Below are positions 56,040 through 64,000 of a DNA stretch of 64,000 bases, piece after piece. Positions within the stretch are counted from its first letter, which is position 1; each line of letters opens with the position of its first letter. The notes beneath the pieces are model-generated. The model was not told where the DNA came from and did not search any database. It worked only from the letters and a program-made list of their open reading frames with translations. Made by a program: the position numbers and the translations under genes. The DNA comes from Kastovskya adunca ATA6-11-RM4 (GTDB taxonomy: Bacteria > Cyanobacteriota > Cyanobacteriia > Cyanobacteriales > Coleofasciculaceae): the NCBI GenBank assembly GCA_019359445.1, contig JAHHHJ010000018.1:1-64000 (forward strand). Reading direction: 5' to 3'.

Positions 56040-56354
56040 ATGAGTCCGCTAAAGAAAACTTACGTTCTCAAACTCTATGTGGCTGGGAACACTCCCAACT
56101 CTGTACGGGCTTTAAAAACACTCAAAGATATCCTTGAACAGGAGTTTCAAGGAGTTTATGCCTTGAAAGTTATTGATGTCCTAAAAAACCCTCAACTCGC
56201 TGAAGAAGATAAAATATTGGCAACTCCAACTTTATCAAAAGTTTTGCCGCCGCCAGTTCATAAAATTATTGGTGACCTTTCCGATCGGGAAAAAGTCTTG
56301 ATCGGTTTAGATTTACTTTATGAAGAGTTGCGTGAAAATGAAACAGGTTCTTAA
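56040..56354 (+). CDS. kaiB: Circadian clock protein KaiB
   Basis: 104 residues. The thioredoxin-like, fold-switching protein that binds KaiC and sequesters Kai[20 protein letters not shown] (about 8-26) and [34 protein letters not shown] are conserved. It lies 33 bp after kaiA and 108 bp before kaiC, all co-directional. In Synechococcus kaiB and kaiC have a promoter upstream of kaiB; the short gap here leaves little room for one. Confidence 0.97.
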   Translation: MSPLKKTYVLKLYVAGNTPNSVRALKTLKDILEQEFQGVYALKVIDVLKNPQLAEEDKILATPTLSKVLPPPVHKIIGDLSDREKVLIGLDLLYEELRENETGS

Positions 56355-56462
56355 ATCCTTACTAATTTTCAATTATAACTTTTGAGCTATTATGATAACT
56401 GGATTTGCATCAATTCAGTAGTTATATCGAGACTTCTTAATAACGTATTTTAGCGCCTAATA

Positions 56463-58022
56463 ATGACTCAAATTAATCCCACTGATCAGAACAAAGAAAA
56501 AGCGGTTTTCAAAGGCATCAAAAAAATCCGTACCATGATTGAAGGCTTCGATGATATTAGTCATGGTGGCTTACCGCTCGGCAGAACAACCTTAGTAAGT
56601 GGAACATCAGGTACCGGAAAAACCTTAATAGCCGTTCAATTCCTCTACAACGGTATTAACTATTTTGACGAACCAGGCATATTTATTACCTTTGAAGAGT
56701 CTCCCCAAGACATTATTACAAATGCCCATAGTTTTGGTTGGGACTTACAGGAATTAATTGACGAAGGTAAGCTATTTATCCTCGATGCATCTCCCGATCC
56801 AGAAGGGCAAGAAGTTGTAGGAAACTTTGACCTTTCTGCCTTAATTGAACGCATTCAATACGCTATTCGGAAATATAAAGCCAAACGGGTTTCCATAGAT
56901 TCTGTCACCGCTGTCTTTCAACAATACGAGGCCGCGTCAGTCGTCCGCCGGGAAATCTTTCGCTTAGTTGCACGCCTCAAGCAAATTGGGGTGACAACCG
57001 TGATGACAACCGAAAGAATTGAGGAATACGGTCAAGTTGCCCGTTTTGGGGTAGAAGAATTTGTCTCCGACAACGTTGCTGTTGTCCGCAATGTTTTGGA
57101 GGGGGAACGCCGACGCCGCACCATCGAGATTTTGAAACTGCGCGGCACCACCCATATGAAGGGAGAATATCCTTTTACCATTACTCAAGAAGGTATTAAT
57201 ATCTTCCCCTTAGGCGCGATGCAACTGACCCAGCGTTCTTCTAATATCCGCGTATCTTCAGGCGTAAAAACATTAGATGAAATGTGCGGTGGTGGCTACT
57301 TTAAAGACTCTATTATTCTTGCCACAGGTGCCACAGGTACAGGTAAAACTCTCCTCGTCAGTAAGTTTTTGCAAGAAGCCTGTGCTCGAGGAGAACGCGC
57401 CATTCTCTTCGCCTATGAAGAATCTCGTGCCCAGCTTTCTCGTAATGCTTACTCTTGGGGAATTGATTTTGAAGAAATGGAACAAAAAGGCTTGTTGAAG
57501 CTGCTTTGTTCTTATCCGGAATCATCGGGATTAGAAGATCATTTGCAAATTATTAAATCCGCAATTTCCGAGTTCAAACCCTCTCGCATTGCTATTGACT
57601 CGCTTTCTGCGTTAGCGCGAGGGGTGAGTCATAACGCTTTTCGGCAATTTGTGATTGGGGTAACGGGTTATGCCAAGCAAGAGGAAATTACAGGATTTTT
57701 TACAAACACCACAGACCAGTTTTTAGGCTCTCATTCCATTACTGATTCTCATATTTCTACCATTACCGACACAATTTTGATGTTGCAATATGTAGAAATT
57801 CGCGGGGAAATGTCTAGGGCAATCAATGTCTTCAAGATGCGCGGTTCTTGGCATGACAAAGGCATTCGCGAGTACACCATCAGCGAGGCTGGGCCAGAAA
57901 TTAAAGATTCTTTCCGCAACTACGAACGGATTATTAGCGGTTCTCCCACTCGCATTGCCGTGAGCGAAAAGAATGAACTTTCTCGCATTGTTCAGGGAGT
58001 CCGAGAGAAAGGGAATGAGTAG
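56463..58022 (+). CDS. kaiC: Circadian clock ATPase/kinase KaiC
   Basis: 519 residues, two RecA-like lobes. CI Walker A GTSGTGKT (47-54) and its catalytic EE in FITFEESPQ; CII Walker A GATGTGKT (289-296). The phosphorylation pair is S432 and T433 in SHISTITDTI, one position later than S431/T432 of Synechococcus because of a longer N-terminus. The hexameric protein is both ATPase and autokinase/phosphatase, paced by KaiA and KaiB. The C-terminal A-loop region (SRIVQGVREKG) is present, so KaiA binding should be intact. Nothing unusual is seen. Confidence 0.98.
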   Translation: MTQINPTDQNKEKAVFKGIKKIRTMIEGFDDISHGGLPLGRTTLVSGTSGTGKTLIAVQFLYNGINYFDEPGIFITFEESPQDIITNAHSFGWDLQELIDEGKLFILDASPDPEGQEVVGNFDLSALIERIQYAIRKYKAKRVSIDSVTAVFQQYEAASVVRREIFRLVARLKQIGVTTVMTTERIEEYGQVARFGVEEFVSDNVAVVRNVLEGERRRRTIEILKLRGTTHMKGEYPFTITQEGINIFPLGAMQLTQRSSNIRVSSGVKTLDEMCGGGYFKDSIILATGATGTGKTLLVSKFLQEACARGERAILFAYEESRAQLSRNAYSWGIDFEEMEQKGLLKLLCSYPESSGLEDHLQIIKSAISEFKPSRIAIDSLSALARGVSHNAFRQFVIGVTGYAKQEEITGFFTNTTDQFLGSHSITDSHISTITDTILMLQYVEIRGEMSRAINVFKMRGSWHDKGIREYTISEAGPEIKDSFRNYERIISGSPTRIAVSEKNELSRIVQGVREKGNE

Positions 58023-58224
58023 AGGCGAATATTACCTCCGTCGGAGCCTGAGGCTCTACAAAGGCGCTGTTTGCCCTGTAAAGCCACCTCAACCTGCAAC
58101 GCAGGCAGAATATCGGCGCTACGGAAGATTTTTCCCGCTCTAGTTTTGAGCTAAACCTACAGGAATAGGCTAACCTACGACTAGCGACGGAAGGATGTCC
58201 AAAACCCTAATTTGATATTTCTAA

Positions 58225-58297
58225 CGAGCACGGAGGGATTTGAACCCCCGACACCCAGAACCGGAATCTGGTGCTCTATCCCCTGAGCTACGTGCCC
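58225..58297 (-). tRNA. tRNA-Arg (anticodon CCG)
   Basis: Minus strand: 7-bp acceptor GGGCACG/CGTGCTC, D-arm GCTC...GAGC, anticodon stem CCAGA/TCTGG with loop TTCCGGT (anticodon CCG), T-arm with GGTTCAAATC. Discriminator G; no CCA encoded. 73 nt. Confidence 0.95.
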
Positions 58298-58339
58298 TTG
58301 TTGGTCTTTGCCATCATAGCATTTTTGGAAACAACGCGG

Positions 58340-59533
58340 TCAGAGGTAACTCAGTGGATCGACAGGTTCCCCATTTTGGCGCACCTCAAAGTGAAGATGG
58401 GGGCCAGTCGATAGTCCTGTAGAGCCGACAGCGGCGATCGCTTCCCCCTTCTCCACAGTTTGTCCCTCACTCACATGAAGCTTACTGGCATGACCATAAA
58501 GCGTCGCTATGGCGTCACCGTGGTCGATTACCACCGCATAACCGTAGCCCCCATACCAACCGGAAAAAATTACCGTTCCTCTGTCTGCGGCGCGAATCGT
58601 GCTGCCATAGCTGGCACCAAAGTCAAGACCTGCATGAAAGCGTCCGTAGCCCAAAACGGGATGATTCCGCCAGCCAAAGCTACTGGTAATTGTGCCGTCG
58701 CTGGGATAGCTTAACTGACCTGTCCCGCGAATAATTATCCCTCCAGGCAACCTGGCTTTGTTTGCCGCTGTAACTTTTTGTTGAATCAAGATGCCAATGT
58801 TTTGTGAATCCTTGACGAGTTGAGCGTGTGCGGCATCAAGAGCAAGTCGGTCTGAGTTGAGACGTTCAATGAGCTGCTGCTGGACAACAAACTGTTTTTC
58901 GTATTCGGCTTTTTGTGCCAGGAGTTGTTGGTTAAGGAGGGCAATTTGATTTTTTTGTTGTTCAATTGCCAGCTTTTGGATTTGAATGTCATTCGCCGCC
59001 GCTTTTAAGTTGAGCAAAATTTCCTGATCGGCTTGATACACTCGCTTTAAGCGTTCTCGTCGATTGAGGAATTCATTGAAGTTTTGGCTTTTGAGCAAAA
59101 TGTCCCAACCCTGGGTTGATAGTTGTTGGCGTTGCAGAAAACGCAGGCGGGCAATGGTTGCAGTTTGTTTTTGGGAAAATACTTGTTCGGCGATCGCTAA
59201 ATCTTCCTGGATTTCCTGTATCTGTTTATTGGCTAGCTCAATTTGAAAGTTGTAGTCTTGGATTTGCGTCTCTGTGGCTTGGACTTGATTTCCTAGGTTG
59301 TTTAGATAGCCTTGGGCGGCTTTTTCGATATCTGTGAGGCGATCGCTTTCTTTGGAGAATATGGCTCGCTCTTGGTCAAGATGCTTTTGTACCTCTCGTA
59401 AGGTATCAACAGAGGGAGATTCTGCTGTTTGAGCTAACGTCGGTGTTGTTGCCGTCAGCAAGCAGCACAGCAGGAATAGCCCCAGCCAAGGCAAGAATTT
59501 AAAGCGTTGCCGTCGAGTTCGCCGAAATTTCAT
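58340..59533 (-). CDS. M23 family murein peptidase with coiled coil (EnvC-like)
   Basis: 397 residues from ATG 59533; a TTG 15 codons upstream would add residues before the signal peptide and is unlikely. Signal peptide (about 1-37, ending LAQTAES), long coiled coil (about 40-260), then a C-terminal LytM/M23 domain: HAGLDFGASYG and PHLHFEVRQNG with the zinc-ligand histidines. It also has SSFGWRNHPVLGYG. The architecture is that of EnvC/NlpD proteins, which activate amidases or, where all zinc ligands remain as here, may cleave peptidoglycan directly during cell division. It converges on the tRNA. Confidence 0.93.
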   Translation of the reverse strand: MKFRRTRRQRFKFLPWLGLFLLCCLLTATTPTLAQTAESPSVDTLREVQKHLDQERAIFSKESDRLTDIEKAAQGYLNNLGNQVQATETQIQDYNFQIELANKQIQEIQEDLAIAEQVFSQKQTATIARLRFLQRQQLSTQGWDILLKSQNFNEFLNRRERLKRVYQADQEILLNLKAAANDIQIQKLAIEQQKNQIALLNQQLLAQKAEYEKQFVVQQQLIERLNSDRLALDAAHAQLVKDSQNIGILIQQKVTAANKARLPGGIIIRGTGQLSYPSDGTITSSFGWRNHPVLGYGRFHAGLDFGASYGSTIRAADRGTVIFSGWYGGYGYAVVIDHGDAIATLYGHASKLHVSEGQTVEKGEAIAAVGSTGLSTGPHLHFEVRQNGEPVDPLSYL

Positions 59534-59672
59534 TAAAAACCGATCCAAAATGTGGAGGCTAAAAAGATGAAACCACAAATGGACACTCCTATATAGGCGT
59601 AAACTTTGTTAGGTTACACAAAGATTTTCCCTGGGTGGGCGAGTTTAACCTCACTCAGCACAGCAGCGATCG

Positions 59673-60527
<855 letters not shown>

Positions 60528-60639
60528 TTACTCCTAAAATCAGGGTTCATCGCTAAGCGCTCTTGCCAATCTCCACACCCCAAGCCTTAATCTCCAGTCC
60601 CAACCTTAAACTGTAAGAAGAAATCACCCATCGTTTGAT

Positions 60640-60957
60640 ATGGCAACCAAAAAGCAATTCAATAGTTTCCCCGATTTACTGACTGGCTCTACTGTGCCTG
60701 TATTAGTCGATTTTTACGCAACTTGGTGTGGCCCTTGCCAGATGATGAGTCCGATTTTGGAGCAGGTAAATGCTCAAATGAAAGACCGTTTACAAGTGGT
60801 GAAAATTGACACAGATAAGTATCCTGACCTCGCCAGTCAGTATGAAATTCATGCCCTACCAACTCTAGTGCTTTTTAAAGATCAACGACCTGTAGAGCGG
60901 TTTGAGGGCGTCATCCCAGCAGAACAACTTATTCAGCGTCTACAGAGCCTACTTTAA
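60640..60957 (+). CDS. Thioredoxin
   Basis: 105 residues with active site WCGPC (C30 and C33), cis-Pro in ALPTLVLF and a C-terminal helix LIQRLQSLL. The sequence starts with NSFPDLLTGSTVPVLVDFYA. It reduces protein disulfides, using electrons from ferredoxin- or NADPH-dependent reductases. The motif is that of the y- or m-type thioredoxins of cyanobacteria; which one is not clear. It ends seven bases from the convergent thf1 gene. Start: ATG 60640. Confidence 0.95.
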   Translation: MATKKQFNSFPDLLTGSTVPVLVDFYATWCGPCQMMSPILEQVNAQMKDRLQVVKIDTDKYPDLASQYEIHALPTLVLFKDQRPVERFEGVIPAEQLIQRLQSLL

Positions 60958-60964
60958 AAGTCAC

Positions 60965-61720
60965 TTAGGAAGAGGGTGCTTCATTTTTAGAAGCCCCGGA
61001 TTCCTGAGAATTGTCTGCTGATGGTGTGGCTTGATTATTTTCTTGAGCAAGCTTCTCCCGCTTTTTGCGGTCAGCATTTAAGGCTTCTTGCAAAACTAGT
61101 TGTGCCTGAGAAAATTTTTCTAGGTTACTGCGATACAGTTCTAAGTCTTTTTGCATTTTTTCCTGGGGTAAATGCAATGCTTCCGCAACTTGTTTGATCG
61201 CCTGATTCCGTTCCTTTTCGTCTTTGACGCTCTCTGAGTCTGCTGTTTCTAGTAGGGTATAGAAACCAACGGCAAAGAGACGGCTGTACTTAAAGTGCGG
61301 ATTGTTGGCGATCTCCTGTATAGACTCATACAAGTTCCCCGTATCATCTCTAGGGGTAGGATTACTCAGCCAAGAGATTAATTCCTGTTCTGTCAAGCTA
61401 TTTGCTAAAGACTGAACTTTCTCGGCGTCTTGTTTATAGCGTTCGGGATCATCTCCTACCGCTTTACATAAGGCATTAAAAATCGAGTCCTTGTCCCGCT
61501 CCGGTCGATATCCTTGCATAAAGCGGTTAAAGGATGTGGTAACCCCCAAGGCATAGATGGGGTCGTAGTGAAAATCAGCATTAACTGTAAGCAAGTGCAT
61601 TTCCACCATTAATTCTTCTACCACTCGCTGGTAGATCGAGTTAATGGGACGGGTATGGTATTTATAAAAATCCCGCTTGGTATCCGAGACAGTGCGAACG
61701 TTATTCACGGGTGGAGACAT
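60965..61720 (-). CDS. thf1: Thf1/Psb29, photosystem II biogenesis protein
   Basis: 251 residues. RTVSDTKRDFYKYHTRPI, NSIYQRVVEELMVEMHLL, FNRFMQGYRPERD and CKAVGDDPERYKQDA are hallmarks of Thf1/Psb29, a soluble helical protein that stabilises FtsH proteases and assists photosystem II repair. The C-terminal 60 residues are a charged coiled coil (KKREKLAQE) and a disordered tail. Convergent with the thioredoxin gene. Start: ATG 61720. Confidence 0.95.
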   Translation of the reverse strand: MSPPVNNVRTVSDTKRDFYKYHTRPINSIYQRVVEELMVEMHLLTVNADFHYDPIYALGVTTSFNRFMQGYRPERDKDSIFNALCKAVGDDPERYKQDAEKVQSLANSLTEQELISWLSNPTPRDDTGNLYESIQEIANNPHFKYSRLFAVGFYTLLETADSESVKDEKERNQAIKQVAEALHLPQEKMQKDLELYRSNLEKFSQAQLVLQEALNADRKKREKLAQENNQATPSADNSQESGASKNEAPSS

Positions 61721-62078
61721 AAAATGGGCAACTATTTCCCATTGTCTCGCTAATCACGTCCTTTGCCAAGAAATGCGATCGCTCCGGCGCACAGCTTGAG
61801 TTAGGTTTTGCCTAGGGAAGTGAGACAATGAGCGGGGAAAATTGCCCCGAACCTGCTCGCCATCAGCACTAAGACTCCTGCTGATTCCATCATCTATAGA
61901 CCACACAGCGCCACGCTCTATCTACAATTGAGAGTAACGAGGATGGGGTTCTATAGTTTCCCCCAAACCCTACATGTTGATAGTAGCGATCGCTACCCTG
62001 GTAACTTGATCTTTAGTATCTTTCCTGTTTAACCTTGCTGAATACTAATTCGACCAATAGCGATCGCCACTGACTACT
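61721..62078. other. Intergenic region between divergent thf1 and cpcT-like genes
   Basis: About 358 bp. It has several HIP1 sites (near 61777, 61986 and 62059) and a short CGGGG..CCCCG hairpin (61835-61851). Promoters for both genes should be here, but I cannot define them. Confidence 0.5.
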
Positions 62079-62693
62079 ATGAGCGTTTCTCCTGAACTCC
62101 TGACCTTAGCAAAGTATATGGCAGGGGAATTCGACAACCAGCAGCAAGCCGCAGCGGAGCCTGCTTGGTATGTTCACCTGCACTTTTGGCAGCGACCTGT
62201 TCCCCTCTTTACCGCCGACAGCCTGACCTTCTTTGCCGAACAAGCTAATATTGTCAACTTAGATAAACCTTACCGTTCGCGAATTCTGCGCCTCCGGCAC
62301 AGCAAAGCCGCACCTGAGTCTCTTGAGGTGCAGTATTACAGATTTAAAGAGCTTGCTGCCTTTCAAGGGGCAGGACGCCACCCAGAACGGTTAAAATCTT
62401 TAACTCCAGATGATTTGGAATTTCTCCCTGGCTGCATTCTCAACATTGAGCAACGCCAAACTGCACCCGATTCCTCTGTTTTTGCAGCCGTACCGCCACC
62501 TGATACTTGTTGTCGCTTTTGCTATCAAGGCAAAACTATCCAGGTTTCTCTAGGTTTTGAGGCAACGGCTGAAGAATTTCGCAGCTACGACAAAGGCGTC
62601 AACCCTGACACAGGCAAAGCGATTTGGGGAGCCTTACTCGGCCCCTACCGCTTTACCAAACGTCACGATTTTTCGACAGAAATCCCTGTGTAG
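62079..62693 (+). CDS. cpcT: CpcT/CpeT-type chromophore lyase
   Basis: 204 residues. LAKYMAGEFDNQQQA, HLHFWQRPVPLF, YRSRILRLRH, YYRFKELAAFQGAGR and CRFCYQGKTIQVSLGF are the family signature. CpcT attaches phycocyanobilin to Cys-153 (beta subunit) of phycocyanin. CpeT acts on phycoerythrin; the sequence cannot separate the two with confidence, and no phycobiliprotein gene is nearby. The protein is soluble and of normal length. Start: ATG 62079. Confidence 0.88.
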   Translation: MSVSPELLTLAKYMAGEFDNQQQAAAEPAWYVHLHFWQRPVPLFTADSLTFFAEQANIVNLDKPYRSRILRLRHSKAAPESLEVQYYRFKELAAFQGAGRHPERLKSLTPDDLEFLPGCILNIEQRQTAPDSSVFAAVPPPDTCCRFCYQGKTIQVSLGFEATAEEFRSYDKGVNPDTGKAIWGALLGPYRFTKRHDFSTEIPV

Positions 62694-62751
62694 TCGTCAA
62701 CTTTTCCCAATCTGAACAACAGATATTGATCCCGCGAGCGCTGACCAATGG

Positions 62752-63120
62752 TTAAGTTGCCATACTCCGAGGAACCCCCTCTAAAGCTTCTTCCTCGGTA
62801 TCAAAAATTTCAAATACCGAATCCATCATCGTCACCTCAAACACCAGTTTGGCTTCCGGGTGCACATTGCAAATGCGGAAACTGCCTTTAACTTTGTCTG
62901 CATCCCGCATCCCCGCTACCAGGGAAGTCAAGCCAGAGCTATCAATAAAGTTAACCTGACTCAAGTTAACAACGACGTGGCGACTGAGCTTAGAGATACA
63001 CTCCTGCAACTTCAGCCGGAATTGCCAAGCCGTCGTGATGTCTAGGCGTCCAGTGGGTGCCAAAACAATGACGGTCGTACCATCTTGTGTCGTGTGGATC
63101 TTTTGATCGATATGGATCAC
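62752..63120 (-). CDS. STAS domain anti-sigma factor antagonist
   Basis: 122 residues from GTG 63120, fixed by a perfect AAGGAGGT ribosome site at 63125-63132. TGRLDITTAWQFRLKLQE and VNLSQVNFIDSSGLTSLVAG are the STAS motifs; the phospho-serine is in DSSG. SpoIIAA-like antagonists bind an anti-sigma kinase and release a sigma factor when unphosphorylated. No kinase or phosphatase gene is beside it. Cyanobacterial members also link to light or carbon signals, but this is not shown here. Confidence 0.93.
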   Translation of the reverse strand: MIHIDQKIHTTQDGTTVIVLAPTGRLDITTAWQFRLKLQECISKLSRHVVVNLSQVNFIDSSGLTSLVAGMRDADKVKGSFRICNVHPEAKLVFEVTMMDSVFEIFDTEEEALEGVPRSMAT

Positions 63121-63279
63121 CAGTACCTCCTTGCAGCAGCGACTTCCTTAACTTAAAGACAGGAGTGATGTTGTCTTTGCATAAATGGTGCATCAACTGA
63201 AATATTAAACAGCTTATTTTACAAAGCCTCTTAATTATTTGAATTGCCGCACCCGGCTACACACCGAACGTATTCTAAC

Positions 63280-64000
63280 TCAGATATCTGAGGTTTCAGG
63301 TGTCCAGTTCGCCCAGTCTTGAGGCTTTAAGAAAGTTTCATATAACTGGGCTTCAGGCGTATTCGGTTGCGGCTGATATCCGTATTCCCACCGAACTAAC
63401 GGCGGAAGAGACATCAAAATTGACTCTGTACGTCCGTTGGTCTGCAAGCCAAAGATTGTCCCCCGGTCATAAACCAGGTTAAATTCTACATAGCGTCCCC
63501 GACGATAGAGTTGGAAATTGCGTTCGCGATCGCCATAGTCCATCGAAGCACGCTTTTTGGCGATCGGGATATAAGCTGGTAAAAAGGTTCTACCGCAGCC
63601 TTGCACGAACGCAAATAATTCTTCCCAGCTTCGCGGTTCTACCGCGCCTAGGTTTTTGCTATAGTTAGCAGCGGTTCCCTGCGGGTCTGGACCTTTGTAT
63701 ATTTCTCCTTGACCATGTTGGTAGTCAAAAAATAACCCACCAACGCCCCGTGTCTCATCGCGGTGCTTCAAGTAAAAATATTCATCACACCAGCGTTTAA
63801 ATACTGGGTAATATTCCGGATGGTGCTGATCGCAGGTTTCCTTGAAAGTACGGTGAAAATGGGCAGCATCTTCAGCAAAGGGGTAATAGGGAGTTAAATC
63901 TGCCCCTCCCCCAAACCACCAAACTGGGCCTGCCTCAAAGTAGCGATAGTTGAGATGAACGGTAGGAATATAAGGACTCCGAGGATGCAGCACCATCGAG
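63280..64000 (-). CDS. hemF: Coproporphyrinogen III oxidase, oxygen-dependent (partial)
   Basis: C-terminal about 240 residues; the gene continues beyond the right edge. [23 protein letters not shown] and [14 protein letters not shown], in pieces, are the HemF core; [21 protein letters not shown] and [13 protein letters not shown] near the C-terminus are standard. The enzyme makes protoporphyrinogen IX from coproporphyrinogen III with O2, in haem and chlorophyll synthesis. The visible reading starts in the middle of the conserved VLHPRSP region, so there is no real start here. Confidence 0.97.
   Translation of the reverse strand, partial: SMVLHPRSPYIPTVHLNYRYFEAGPVWWFGGGADLTPYYPFAEDAAHFHRTFKETCDQHHPEYYPVFKRWCDEYFYLKHRDETRGVGGLFFDYQHGQGEIYKGPDPQGTAANYSKNLGAVEPRSWEELFAFVQGCGRTFLPAYIPIAKKRASMDYGDRERNFQLYRRGRYVEFNLVYDRGTIFGLQTNGRTESILMSLPPLVRWEYGYQPQPNTPEAQLYETFLKPQDWANWTPETSDI

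Overview
The window is chromosomal DNA from a cyanobacterium, probably filamentous. The evidence is the frequent HIP1 octamer GCGATCGC, a complete kaiA-kaiB-kaiC clock operon, the photosynthesis-linked genes thf1/psb29, a cpcT/cpeT-type bilin lyase, ycf20, hemF and a plant-type D-glycerate 3-kinase, and a very large stock of hybrid sensor kinases. STRR-like heptamer repeats and MITE-like elements with nested inverted repeats fit a filamentous lineage. The species cannot be fixed from the sequence alone.

Layout. 1-125 may be the right end of an insertion element. 200-3561 holds two adjacent hybrid kinases, then a frameshifted modA-like relic. 4099-8018 holds an alpha/beta-hydrolase-fold protein without the nucleophile serine, a DUF2470 protein, a VOC protein and a flavin monooxygenase. 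8083-12679 (minus) is a complete sugar or osmolyte ABC importer (ATPase, two permeases, binding protein). 13133-19302 runs GNAT, three tandem AIM24/TIGR00266 paralogues, a NACHT-membrane-TPR protein whose last ~77 residues read as a ClpS domain, and an M48 metallopeptidase four bases downstream. 19447-24092 has two paralogous rhodanese-like proteins without the catalytic cysteine, flanking a convergent 7TM-kinase-receiver-adenylate cyclase. 24181-27893 holds an RNase D-like exonuclease, a CAP protein, trpB, a SUI1-type factor and a Pmp3 peptide. 28266-41036 is mostly signalling: GAF/PAS kinase, CheR-PAS and CheB, a PAS-only protein, a Uma2 nuclease, a REC-GAF-PAS-GGDEF-EAL protein and a PAS kinase. 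41182-49348 holds glycerate kinase, ycf20, several unknowns, an Rpn-type nuclease, DUF1350 and a GT39 glycosyltransferase. 49347-51352 is a graveyard of three gene relics around one AT-rich unknown gene. 51573-58022 is a CBS-PAS-kinase with degenerate receivers divergent from kaiABC. 58225-64000 holds tRNA-Arg(CCG), an M23 peptidase, fabG, a thioredoxin, thf1, cpcT-like, a STAS protein and partial hemF.

The most notable signals are: (i) the AIM24 x3 / NACHT-TPR-ClpS / M48 locus, which I read as a possible membrane-associated, ATP-dependent sensor feeding a proteolytic adaptor; (ii) the clock-adjacent kinase with several pseudo-receiver domains, reminiscent of but distinct from CikA; (iii) a composite dispersed repeat with a conserved three-module order, one copy of which sits in frame inside the GT39 gene. 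All calls come from reading the sequence; no database or structure search was run.
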